8,452 nucleotides of DNA from Chloroflexota bacterium (GTDB lineage: Bacteria; Chloroflexota; Limnocylindria; Limnocylindrales; CSP1-4), in assembly GCA_005880805.1 (NCBI GenBank), contig VBFZ01000076.1, positions 1-8,452 on the forward strand, read 5' to 3'. Positions 1 through 5,104 of the stretch are shown in pieces. Made by a program: the position numbers and the translations under genes. Below the pieces are notes generated by a model. The model ran no database searches and was not told where the DNA came from. It saw nothing but the letters and a program-made list of their open reading frames with translations. Within the stretch, counting starts at the first letter, position 1, and each line of letters opens with the position of its first letter.

Positions 1-41
1 AGTGCCTGAAGGATGTGGATGATTACTGCTCGTGTCCGCAT
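1..41 (-). CDS. 5' end of an unknown gene controlled by a c-di-GMP riboswitch (partial)
   Basis: Only the first 13 codons are inside the window (MRTRAVIIHILQA); the gene continues off the left edge. The start is supported by a strong ribosome binding site AAGGAG four bases upstream and by a canonical c-di-GMP-I aptamer ending about 60 bases before the ATG. The visible N-terminus has two arginines followed by a hydrophobic run, which could begin a signal peptide or membrane anchor, but too little is present to assign a family. In GEMM-I-controlled systems, target genes often encode surface, pilus, adhesion or c-di-GMP turnover proteins. That is a general expectation for the riboswitch class and is not seen here. 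The 13 codons alone would be weak evidence; the leader in front of them is what makes the gene credible. Confidence 0.7.
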   Translation of the reverse strand, partial: MRTRAVIIHILQA

Positions 42-45
42 GAGT

Positions 46-51
46 CTCCTT
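46..51 (-). promoter_or_regulatory. Ribosome binding site of the riboswitch-controlled gene
   Basis: Read on the minus strand this is AAGGAG, four bases before the ATG at 41-39. It is among the strongest Shine-Dalgarno matches in the window and fixes the start of the left-edge gene. It directly abuts a small hairpin at 67-52, so access to it could be what the riboswitch controls. Confidence 0.75.
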
Positions 52-100
52 GACCTCGGATCAGGTCCCGGCAGCGGGCTTCCCTGAAAGGCGCGCCGTT
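52..100 (-). promoter_or_regulatory. Likely expression platform between aptamer and ribosome binding site
   Basis: This 49-base linker joins the GEMM-I aptamer to the ribosome binding site. On the minus strand it contains two short overlapping hairpins: CCCG/CGGG around a four-base loop (78-67) and GACCT/AGGTC around a six-base loop (67-52), the latter touching the AAGGAG. No U-rich intrinsic terminator is visible, so control of translation initiation is more likely than attenuation. The nonamer ACCTGATCC occurs both here (66-58) and inside the aptamer's P3 region (126-118), exactly 60 bases apart. The downstream copy could therefore compete for an aptamer strand. The layout is seen; the switching mechanism is inferred. 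Confidence 0.45.
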
Positions 101-180
101 CGGCAACCCGGCTAACTGGATCAGGTGCGCTGCACCCAGTCCCGTGGCTTTGCGTCCCCGGCTCACGCCGGGTTTGCCCT
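101..180 (-). ncRNA. Cyclic di-GMP-I riboswitch (GEMM-I aptamer)
   Basis: Read on the minus strand, this stretch has the GEMM-I core elements in order. First is the P1 5' strand GGGCAAACC (179-171). Then comes a perfect six-base-pair P2 stem closed by the GNRA tetraloop GUGA (loop 166-163). Next is the invariant segment GGGACGCAAAGCC (158-146). A P3 arm follows, with CUGG/CCAG outer and GUGC/GCAC inner pairing. Last is the P1 3' strand AGCCGGGUUGCC (112-102), which pairs GGCAA with UUGCC. These are the hallmarks of the class that binds c-di-GMP between P1, P2 and P3, with the P2 GNRA loop docking into a receptor in P3. A gene with a strong ribosome binding site lies directly downstream on the same strand. 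The element would tie that gene's expression to the motile/sessile second messenger. A cGAMP-preferring variant (GEMM-Ib) cannot be excluded by eye, because the ligand-contacting base was not mapped with certainty. Confidence 0.93.
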
Positions 181-451
181 TATCGATGGTCGTCCGCCGA
201 AGAGGCAGGATGCGACGCCCTGAACCCTATGCGGGATCGGCCGCGCCGAGTCCCCTCACGTGGGTACTGCTGCCTCGATCTATTCGTCCGAGTTGTCGCC
301 GCGCACCGCGTCGCATCCGCGACCGACGCACGTGAGCGCTGCTGCCCAGGGGCAATGGCGGACATGGCCCTCCCATCTCCGGACAGCAGGAACACGGCCT
401 GTGACGCGGCCAACGCGAAGGACACGGCGACAGCTGGAGGCGCCTGGATCC

Positions 452-523
452 TGCAACCCGGTCGGCTGGATGTGGGGGTCACCCAGTCTCGTGGTCTTGC
501 ATCCCGACTCTCGCCGGGTGCGT
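452..523 (-). ncRNA. Second, degenerate GEMM-I-like aptamer
   Basis: Plus-strand bases 480-518 align with 133-172 of the canonical riboswitch at 33 of 40 positions with one gap, and the shared GCAACCCGG and CTGGAT blocks (453-461, 465-470) extend the match over the full element. On the minus strand the copy keeps a complete six-pair P2 stem with one G-U pair and a GNRA loop (GAGA, 512-509). It also keeps a P3-like arm with CUGG/CCAG and GUG/CAC pairing whose loop differs from copy one, and the 3' P1 strand CGGGUUGC. The core is altered: GGGACGCAAAGCC has become GGGAUGCAAGACC, and the 5' P1 strand GGGCAAACC has become ACGCACCC, so P1 is weak. It is therefore either a decayed duplicate or a variant aptamer with different ligand behaviour. 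No convincing gene start follows it before the canonical copy. Confidence 0.6.
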
Positions 524-710
524 AGCTGATCTTTGGCCCGCCGCGGGGACGGACGTCTGTCGGGTGGATCGCCTGCACCGTCCGCGGTGCGTCTGGGGGA
601 GCGATCTCGCGCCTACCCTACCGAAGGCCATTGCGAGGCGCAAATCGGGCCACCCTTGCGAGAGGCGGCAAAGGCGTTGCAAATAACTATCAATTTTCGC
701 GACGTGAGGC

Positions 711-733
711 GGTGCGCGAAAGCACCACAGATT
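711..733 (+). promoter_or_regulatory. Candidate promoter with operator-like inverted repeat
   Basis: A perfect five-base-pair inverted repeat, GGTGC and GCACC around GCGAAA (711-726), lies immediately before CAGATT (728-733). That hexamer has the A2 and T6 of a -10 and sits six bases before the ATG at 740, the spacing expected for a leaderless transcript. The inverted repeat would fall in the spacer, a usual place for a repressor site. No convincing -35 is present, so this is a weak call. Confidence 0.25.
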
Positions 734-739
734 CCATGC

Positions 740-1639
740 ATGAACCTTGCCCTGGACGCTCGCGCGCGCGAAGATCCGAGCGTGAAATCGCCGCGCCGCG
801 CTGCGCTCGTCGTGCTGCTGATTGCAGCTGCGGCGCTGCTCGTGGCGGGGCTCTCTGTTGCCATGCCGGCAGCCGGCGCTGACCCGAGTGCGAAGCCTAG
901 CCAGAAGGCCGACCGACCGAAGAGCGACAAGCCAGCCCAGGCCAAGGACAAGCAGGCCCAGGCGAAGGACAAGGCCGAGAAGGCCGACCAAGACGGACCG
1001 GAAACCACGATCACGGTTCGCGGTCCGATCGCGAAGACGAGCGACGCCGAGGGCGAGACGAGCTACACCCTCACGGCCAATGGCAAGACCTACCGGCTCG
1101 AGGTCGGGCCGCCGTGGTGGTGGGGCGCGAACGACCCGCTCGCCTCCAAGGTCGGCGGCACGCACGAGGTGACTGGCGAGGCCGAGGGAACCTCCAACGA
1201 GCTCGAGGTCCTCTCAATCGACGGGACGACCGTGCGCAGCCCCGGCAAGCCGCCGTGGGCCGGGGGACCAAAGGTCGTCGGAGAGCGCCACCCGGGCTGG
1301 AAGGCGTGGAAGGCGGCGCACGACAAGACCAGGGGGCCGAAGGGACCCAAGGACAACCAGCCCGACGAGAACGAGGGCCCCACTACACCGGCGCCGAATG
1401 GCCCGAATACGCCCTCGCCGTCTCCCGAAGCCAGCGGGAGCCCGAGCGAGGAGCCGTCGGCCGAGCCGAGCCCTTCCACGGAGCCGAGTGCATCGACGGA
1501 GCCCAGCCCGTCCAGCGAGGCCAGCCCCTCGACCGAACCGCCATCGACAGAACCCAGCCCGTCGACCGAGAGCAGCCCCTCGGCCGAGCCGAGCGCACTG
1601 CTCATGCTCGCCCTGCGAGGCGGCCGCTTCGCGTTCTAG
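740..1639 (+). CDS. Secreted or wall-anchored protein with Ser/Pro/Glu/Thr repeat tail
   Basis: The predicted protein has 299 residues. Residues 15-47 form a clear signal peptide: a basic VKSPRR stretch, a hydrophobic run of about 21 residues and a small-residue cleavage region ending AAGA before DPS. A Lys/Ala/Asp-rich linker (about 48-82) follows. Then comes a compact domain (about 85-180) with alternating beta-strand-like segments (TITVRGPIAK, YTLTANGKTYRLEVG, HEVTGEAEG, ELEVLSIDG), resembling small OB-like DUF5666-type modules, with an unusual triple tryptophan (PPWWWG). The last third is a PSPSTEPS-type low-complexity tail ending in a short hydrophobic ALLMLALRGGRFAF. Such tails usually span or sit in the cell envelope. 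I do not recognise a named family. The frame is open back to 533, but the ATG at 740 fits a -10-like box; a GTG at 782 starting directly at KSPRR is a good alternative (285 residues). No neighbour suggests a pathway. Confidence 0.7.
   Translation: MNLALDARAREDPSVKSPRRAALVVLLIAAAALLVAGLSVAMPAAGADPSAKPSQKADRPKSDKPAQAKDKQAQAKDKAEKADQDGPETTITVRGPIAKTSDAEGETSYTLTANGKTYRLEVGPPWWWGANDPLASKVGGTHEVTGEAEGTSNELEVLSIDGTTVRSPGKPPWAGGPKVVGERHPGWKAWKAAHDKTRGPKGPKDNQPDENEGPTTPAPNGPNTPSPSPEASGSPSEEPSAEPSPSTEPSASTEPSPSSEASPSTEPPSTEPSPSTESSPSAEPSALLMLALRGGRFAF
1412..1594 (+). repeat. In-frame repeats encoding a Pro/Ser/Thr/Glu-rich tail
   Basis: The DNA repeats short GC-rich units that encode variations of PSPSTEPS and PSAEPS about ten times. 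The units are imperfect, so this is a diverged array rather than a recent expansion. It may vary in length between strains. Because the units are multiples of three bases in phase with the reading frame, changes would alter tail length without shifting frame. Confidence 0.7.
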
Positions 1640-1648
1640 CCCGCGGCC
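1622..1648 (+). other. Inverted repeat over the stop codon of the secreted-protein gene
   Basis: GGCCGC (1622-1627) and GCGGCC (1643-1648) form a perfect six-base-pair stem with a 15-base loop containing the TAG stop. No T-run follows, so it is not a typical intrinsic terminator. It may still protect or pause the 3' end of the transcript. Confidence 0.3.
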
Positions 1649-1758
1649 TCGGTGCCGTCGGCGATCACGGGACGCGGCCTGCGCAGACCCTCCGCATCTG
1701 ACGCCGCGGTGTCCGTGAGATAAGCGGCGGACAAGGCCGGTCCGAGACCATTGGCGGG

Positions 1759-2490
1759 ATGGTCGACCTCCGATTCGGGCGTGGTCTTCGAGTCCTGCGT
1801 CGACGGCGCGGCTGGCGCCAGGCGGATCTCGCGCTCCGCGCGGGCATCTCTCAGAGCGCCGTCTCTCGGGCCGAGCTCGGCAGGGTCGGCGGGCTATCTG
1901 TCTCGGCGCTTAAGACCCTCGCCGACGCGCTGGGCGCCCAGGTCGACGTTCGGCTTCGATGGCAAGGCGAGAGGCTCGATCGGCTTCTCGATCGGGAGCA
2001 TGCGGCGCTCGTCGAGCAATTCGTCAGACGGTTGCGCCAGCATCAGTGGGAGGTCGCCCCGGAGGCATCCTTTTCGATCTTCGGCGAGCGTGGCTCCGTG
2101 GACGTGTTGGCGGCACACCGCCCGACTGGAGCTCTGCTCGTCGTCGAGGTCAAGTCGGTCATCCCGGACGTCCAGGCAATGCTCGTGGCTCTGGACCGCA
2201 AGACCCGACTCGCGCCGGCGATTGCGAAGGATCGCGGCTGGCCTTCGACCACGGTCTCGAAGCTGCTGATCGTGCGGGAAGCCCGGACCGCACGGCGACG
2301 GCTCGCGCAACACGACGCTACCTTCCGGTTGGTCCTCCCGATCCGCGGACGGTCCATCGAAGCGTGGTTGCGACGCCCGCGTGGAGTGCTCGCCGGACTC
2401 CTATTCCTGTCGCCGACCAGTCACCCGGGTGGCGGGCGCCGAACTCGACCCGAGAGCGTCGGCTTGCGCTCCAACTCACGCTCGGGTTGA
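1759..2490 (+). CDS. Xre-type helix-turn-helix protein fused to a PD-(D/E)XK-like nuclease domain
   Basis: The 243-residue protein begins with an Xre/Cro-like helix-turn-helix domain (about 6-65): the segment LRRRRGWRQADLALRAGISQSAVSRAELGR carries the helix-turn-helix with the usual glutamine and SQSAVSRAE recognition helix. After a charged linker helix (about 70-97) comes a fold matching PD-(D/E)XK nucleases: RGSVDVLA with D115, then a hydrophobic strand LLVVEVKS giving E130-x-K132, with E80 as a possible helix-1 acid. This D...ExK arrangement is the metal site of restriction-endonuclease-like folds. The protein could be a sequence-specific DNA-binding nuclease, or a regulator whose nuclease fold now only senses DNA. 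The C-terminal 40 residues are Arg/Gly-rich. The ATG has no good Shine-Dalgarno sequence; ACCATT (1747-1752) sits six bases upstream and may be a weak leaderless -10. No methyltransferase or toxin partner is adjacent, so a classical restriction system is not supported. Confidence 0.82.
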   Translation: MVDLRFGRGLRVLRRRRGWRQADLALRAGISQSAVSRAELGRVGGLSVSALKTLADALGAQVDVRLRWQGERLDRLLDREHAALVEQFVRRLRQHQWEVAPEASFSIFGERGSVDVLAAHRPTGALLVVEVKSVIPDVQAMLVALDRKTRLAPAIAKDRGWPSTTVSKLLIVREARTARRRLAQHDATFRLVLPIRGRSIEAWLRRPRGVLAGLLFLSPTSHPGGGRRTRPESVGLRSNSRSG

Positions 2491-2522
2491 CGCTCGGCAC
2501 CCCCGATCGAGCCGGATTGGCA

Positions 2523-2655
2523 GGCCCGGCACCCGCGTGGTGAGTAGCAGACACGTGAGCGCACGGGAGCCGGAACGCGGCGGCCCTGCACCGGCCCGGC
2601 ACCCGCGTGGTGAATAGAGGACAAATCAGAGCGGGAGCGCGGCGGCCCTGCACCC
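2523..2655. repeat. 70-bp direct repeat, two copies (second shortened)
   Basis: GGCCCGGCACCCGCGTGGTG followed by AGTAG or AATAG occurs at 2523-2547 and 2593-2617, exactly 70 bp apart. The 3' parts also repeat: CGCGGCGGCCCTGCACC occurs at the end of both units, with a few bases missing from the second. Each copy contains a small CACC/GGTG hairpin around CGCGT. A third, diverged copy of the core lies at about 2688-2710 with a different but intact hairpin. The array fills the space between two convergent genes. It encodes nothing convincing on either strand and could be a dispersed intergenic repeat or a bidirectional transcript-end structure. Confidence 0.8.
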
Positions 2656-2697
2656 GAAACGAGCCGGCCCAGCAACCGAAACGAGCCGGCCCAGCAA
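2654..2697. repeat. Perfect 22-bp tandem duplication
   Basis: Bases 2654-2675 are repeated without change at 2676-2697; the unit starts CCGAAACGAGCCGGCCC and ends AGCAA. Perfect identity next to the more diverged 70-bp repeats suggests a recent slippage duplication. Confidence 0.9.
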
Positions 2698-2702
2698 CTG
2701 GG
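2690..2702. other. Hairpin in convergent intergenic region
   Basis: CCCAG and CTGGG form a perfect five-base-pair stem around CAA. It sits at the place in the third repeat copy where the first two copies have a CACC/GGTG hairpin, so a hairpin is kept although its sequence changed. It could end transcripts from either side, but no T-run follows on either strand. Confidence 0.35.
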
Positions 2703-2759
2703 TGGTGCGGATGACGGTCAGACTGCGAGCCGGGACGACCACGACCTGCGACGGCCCCC

Positions 2760-3497
2760 TCAGCTGAGCGTCTCGCCCGGTTTCAGCTCGTGGACGGTCA
2801 CGCCCTGAACGCCGCGTGACGACAGCTCTTCGCGGAGCTGTGCCGGGGTTCCGGCGAGGATCGGGAACGTCCCGTAGTGGATCGGCAGGACGTCGCTGAC
2901 GCCCAGCAGCTCCACGGCGAGGGCGGCCTCACGCGGTCCCATCGTGTAGTGGCCGCCGATGGGCAGCAGTGCCATCTCGGGCGCGTAGAGCTCGCGGATG
3001 TAGCGCATGTCGCCGAACACCTGCGTGTCGCCGGCGAAGTAGAACCGGAAGCCGTTCTCCAGCTCCACGACGAAGCCAACCGGGTCGCCCAGGTAGAGCG
3101 TCGTGTTGCCATCGCCGTTCCAGTCACCGGCCGAGTGGATCGCGGGGACCATCGTGACCTTGATGCCGGCCGCCTCGACCGTGCCGCCTGCGTTCATCCC
3201 GATGACCTGGTCGCGGCCGCCGCCAAGGTTTCGCGCGAGCCACAGACTGAGCTCGTGGATACACGGCCAAGTCGGCTGCAGCCGGCTGCCAATCCCCACG
3301 GCATCGCCCTGGCCCATGTGGTCGAAGTGGCCATGGCTGACGAGGAGCACGTCGCATCGGTCGACGGACGAGGCGCTCTTCGGGCTGTTGGGGTTCGAGA
3401 ACCACGGATCGAACAGAACCGTCTTGCCGCCGGGTGTCACGAGCTCGATGCACGAGTGCCCGTACCAGGTGAACCGGGAATCACGACCGAGTGGCAT
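2760..3497 (-). CDS. UPF0173-type metal-dependent hydrolase (metallo-beta-lactamase fold)
   Basis: The protein has 245 residues, the usual size for this family. Counting from the chosen ATG, the metal-binding signature SHGHFDHMG is at about residues 54-62 (HxHxDH). It is preceded by YGHSCIEL and by LFDPWFSN, both typical of UPF0173 proteins. Further family landmarks are IHSAGDWN, FYFAGDTQVFGDM (a late metal-ligand Asp), LPIGGHYTMGP and the C-terminal HYGTFP (last His ligand). The family is cytosolic and its natural substrate is unsettled, so no specific reaction is claimed. The start is decided by a strong GGAGGT (3510-3505) seven bases before the ATG at 3497; a GTG three codons upstream overlaps that site and is less likely. 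The gene is divergent from the membrane-protein operon, with about 85 bp between starts, and convergent with the helix-turn-helix gene across the repeats. Confidence 0.92.
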   Translation of the reverse strand: MPLGRDSRFTWYGHSCIELVTPGGKTVLFDPWFSNPNSPKSASSVDRCDVLLVSHGHFDHMGQGDAVGIGSRLQPTWPCIHELSLWLARNLGGGRDQVIGMNAGGTVEAAGIKVTMVPAIHSAGDWNGDGNTTLYLGDPVGFVVELENGFRFYFAGDTQVFGDMRYIRELYAPEMALLPIGGHYTMGPREAALAVELLGVSDVLPIHYGTFPILAGTPAQLREELSSRGVQGVTVHELKPGETLS

Positions 3498-3504
3498 CTG
3501 CGAC

Positions 3505-3510
3505 ACCTCC
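3505..3510 (-). promoter_or_regulatory. Ribosome binding site deciding the hydrolase start
   Basis: The minus strand reads GGAGGT, seven bases upstream of the ATG at 3497-3495. It overlaps the alternative GTG start at 3506-3504, which argues for the ATG. Confidence 0.8.
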
Positions 3511-3570
3511 AGCTGGGCCTCCCCGCGCCATCGTAGCCCCGACCCGGCGGACCGACCGCGGAGCCCTCGC

Positions 3571-3576
3571 TACACT
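3571..3576 (+). promoter_or_regulatory. -10 element for a leaderless operon transcript
   Basis: TACACT matches the TANNNT -10 pattern and ends six bases before the GTG at 3583, so transcription would begin at or next to the start codon. No Shine-Dalgarno sequence is present at that GTG. A -35 is not recognisable, which is common for leaderless promoters in high-GC bacteria. Confidence 0.5.
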
Positions 3577-3582
3577 CGGCGC

Positions 3583-4419
3583 GTGCCTGCCGAGCAGCGG
3601 ATTGCCGAGAATCTCGCGTTCATCAACTGGACCGTGCTGACGGGCCTCGCGGTCGGGGCGTTCGGCGCCGTCGTGCTGGGCCGTCTCCGCACCGACGCGA
3701 CGCGCGGCTTCCTGGTGTTCACGGCCTTTTGTGCGTCGGTCTTCGGTCTCCTCGCCTACCTGTCGGATACCGCCTTGCCGGCCACCGTGCCCGGCTCGGC
3801 GATCGTCCCCGATCCCGCCTTCGACCAGCCCCGGCGGCTCGCCCTCATCCTCTTCACGGTCCTCGCGTTCGCCTACGGGGTGGCCATCGCCCGCCGTTCC
3901 CGCGCCCCGGCGATCGGCATAGGTGGCCTCATCGCAGGAGTGGCCGCCCTCATTGCCGGCGCGCTCGGTTGGGGCGGCGGTCTGCCGTCGGCCGTGCCGG
4001 TCCTCCTGCAGCTCCTCGTATTGACCGCGGCCACCGGCGGCGTCTTCGCCGCAATGATCCTCGGCCACTGGTATCTCGTGACGCCGAAGCTCCCTGAAGC
4101 TCCATTGGTGCTGTTCGCGCGGCTGCTGCTGTGGATCGTCGGTCTGCAGCTGGCGCTGTTCGTGGCCTGGGTGGCGACGGGTTCGGGCACGGGCGGCCGG
4201 CCGTTCGCCAGTCTCACGGGCCCATGGGCGCTGTTCGTCTGGCTCCGCCTGCTGGTCGGCCTGCTTTTCCCGCTGGTCGTGTCGTGGGCCGCGGTGCAGA
4301 CCGCCCGCACGCGCTCGATGGAATCGGCGACCGGGCTGCTCTACATCAACGTCGGGACGATCGCCGCGGGGACGATCCTCGCGGCCGGTTTGTACTTCGG
4401 CGCCGGAATGCTCGTGTGA
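3583..4419 (+). CDS. Integral membrane protein with about eight transmembrane helices
   Basis: The 278-residue product is almost wholly hydrophobic, with predicted membrane segments near residues 14-34, 43-60, 86-103, 109-129, 133-158, 173-197, 212-236 and 250-276. There is no cleavable signal peptide. The loop GHWYLVTPKLPEAP after helix five, and RSMESATGLLYINVG before the last helix, contain the histidine and polar residues most likely to be functional. I recognise no named family; a quinone- or haem-associated role is possible from the lone His/Trp/Tyr cluster but is only speculation. The GTG start is chosen because a -10 box lies six bases upstream and the frame upstream is antisense to the hydrolase gene. 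It is the first gene of the operon; the methyltransferase follows after 19 bp. Confidence 0.75.
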   Translation: MPAEQRIAENLAFINWTVLTGLAVGAFGAVVLGRLRTDATRGFLVFTAFCASVFGLLAYLSDTALPATVPGSAIVPDPAFDQPRRLALILFTVLAFAYGVAIARRSRAPAIGIGGLIAGVAALIAGALGWGGGLPSAVPVLLQLLVLTAATGGVFAAMILGHWYLVTPKLPEAPLVLFARLLLWIVGLQLALFVAWVATGSGTGGRPFASLTGPWALFVWLRLLVGLLFPLVVSWAAVQTARTRSMESATGLLYINVGTIAAGTILAAGLYFGAGMLV

Positions 4420-4438
4420 CCGCGGAGGCCAGCTGAAC

Positions 4439-5104
4439 GTGGCACGGCGTGAGCGGACGCACCAGGTTGGGCGCGTTGACCGCGACTACGTCGAGGCAAC
4501 CTCGCCCGCGCTCCACCCGGCCCTTGCGGCAATCGAGGAGGCCGCCGAGCCCGACGGGATCCCGATCCTCGATCGCGAGAGCGGCCGCGTCCTCGCGGCG
4601 CTGGCGGCGAACCGGCGCCGCATCCTGGAGATCGGGACAGCGATCGGTTTCTCGACGCTCTGGATGGCGCTCGCGCAGCCGGCCGGAGGCACGATCGTGA
4701 CGATCGACCCGGACCGGAGCCGGACGGACAGGGCGCGCAGCTGGTGGCGCCAGGCGGGCGTGCCGGACGAGCAGATCACCGTCGTTACCGCTCGAGCGTT
4801 GGAGGCCTTCGAGCGCCGGGAGCCAGCCCTGGACGGCCCGTTCGATCTCGTCTTCATCGACGCGATCAAGACCGAGTACCCGGCGTATGCCGCCGCCGTT
4901 ATCCCGCGCCTCTCACCAGGGGCTCTGATCGTGGCCGACAACGTGCTGTGGAGCGGTCGCGTGGCGGACATGGAACAGCTCGATCCCACGGAGGACACGC
5001 TTGCCTTGCGCCAGTTCAACGGCGGGATGCTGTCCGATCCGCGGTTCGTCGCCTCCATCCTGCCCGTCGGGGATGGCCTGCTCGTCGCGACGTACCGGGC
5101 ATGA
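4439..5104 (+). CDS. Class I SAM-dependent O-methyltransferase (COMT/TrmR-like)
   Basis: The 221-residue protein fits the small bacterial catechol-O-methyltransferase-like family. The SAM-binding motif I is ILEIGTAIGFSTL (62-74) and the acidic residue after strand two is D90 (VTIDPDR). The metal and catalytic residues expected from COMT are present: D141 and K144 in VFIDAIKTEY, and D167-N168 in VADNVLWSGRV. The last segment is typical of the family that includes Bacillus TrmR, which methylates 5-hydroxyuridine in tRNA. A tRNA or a small catechol substrate are both possible and the sequence does not decide. GTG is the start, with GGAGG at 4424-4428, ten bases upstream. Its TGA overlaps the ATG of the molybdopterin synthase gene (ATGA), so translation of the two is probably coupled. 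Confidence 0.9.
   Translation: MARRERTHQVGRVDRDYVEATSPALHPALAAIEEAAEPDGIPILDRESGRVLAALAANRRRILEIGTAIGFSTLWMALAQPAGGTIVTIDPDRSRTDRARSWWRQAGVPDEQITVVTARALEAFERREPALDGPFDLVFIDAIKTEYPAYAAAVIPRLSPGALIVADNVLWSGRVADMEQLDPTEDTLALRQFNGGMLSDPRFVASILPVGDGLLVATYRA

Larger units (their letters stand above)
181..739. other. Long gene-poor leader region with small inverted repeats
   Basis: Apart from the degenerate aptamer at 452-523, no gene can be supported here. Open frames on both strands are arginine- and proline-rich GC artefacts without start signals. Visible structure includes a perfect GCACCG/CGGTGC hairpin with a four-base loop (575-590), a TTGCG/CGCAA hairpin (631-643) and a near-repeat of TTGCGAGGCG 25 bp apart (631 and 656). 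There is also an unusually AT-rich island (about 681-697) inside an imperfect palindrome (675-704). On the minus strand, GACCAT (191-186) sits where a -10 would be if transcription began just before the riboswitch, but no -35 is evident. The region probably carries the divergent promoters for the riboswitch transcript (minus) and the secreted-protein gene (plus). Confidence 0.5.

Noticed and set aside
180..578. 132-codon open frame on the minus strand
   Set aside because: It runs through the degenerate aptamer and stops at the edge of the canonical one, has Arg/Ser/Pro-rich GC-artefact composition and no ribosome binding site.
675..704. Imperfect palindrome around the AT-rich island as a firm promoter or operator
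   Set aside because: The arms match only partly and no -35/-10 pair at proper spacing could be found; kept only as a remark in the region entry.
533..739. N-terminal extension of the secreted protein
   Set aside because: The extension would place 69-83 residues before a clear signal peptide and has no start signal; it is open only because of high GC.
1090..1605. 171-codon minus-strand frame rich in Ser/Gly/Leu/Val/Asp repeats
   Set aside because: It is the complement of the PSTEPS repeat region and mirrors its periodicity; no start signal.
1622..1648. Intrinsic terminator after the secreted-protein gene
   Set aside because: The stem overlaps the stop codon, has a 15-base loop and lacks a T-run, so it was listed only as an inverted repeat.
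2421..2675. Minus-strand frame across the 70-bp repeats giving repeated HHAGAG-like peptide
   Set aside because: The repeats are not a multiple of three (70 bp), so the frame changes between units; no ribosome binding site.
2523..2697. Possible CRISPR array
   Set aside because: There are only two main units, the intervals between the repeated cores are themselves repeats rather than unique spacers, and no cas gene is present.
3103..3582. Upstream extension of the membrane-protein frame
   Set aside because: It is antisense to the well-supported hydrolase gene; the membrane protein proper starts at the GTG at 3583 next to a -10 box.
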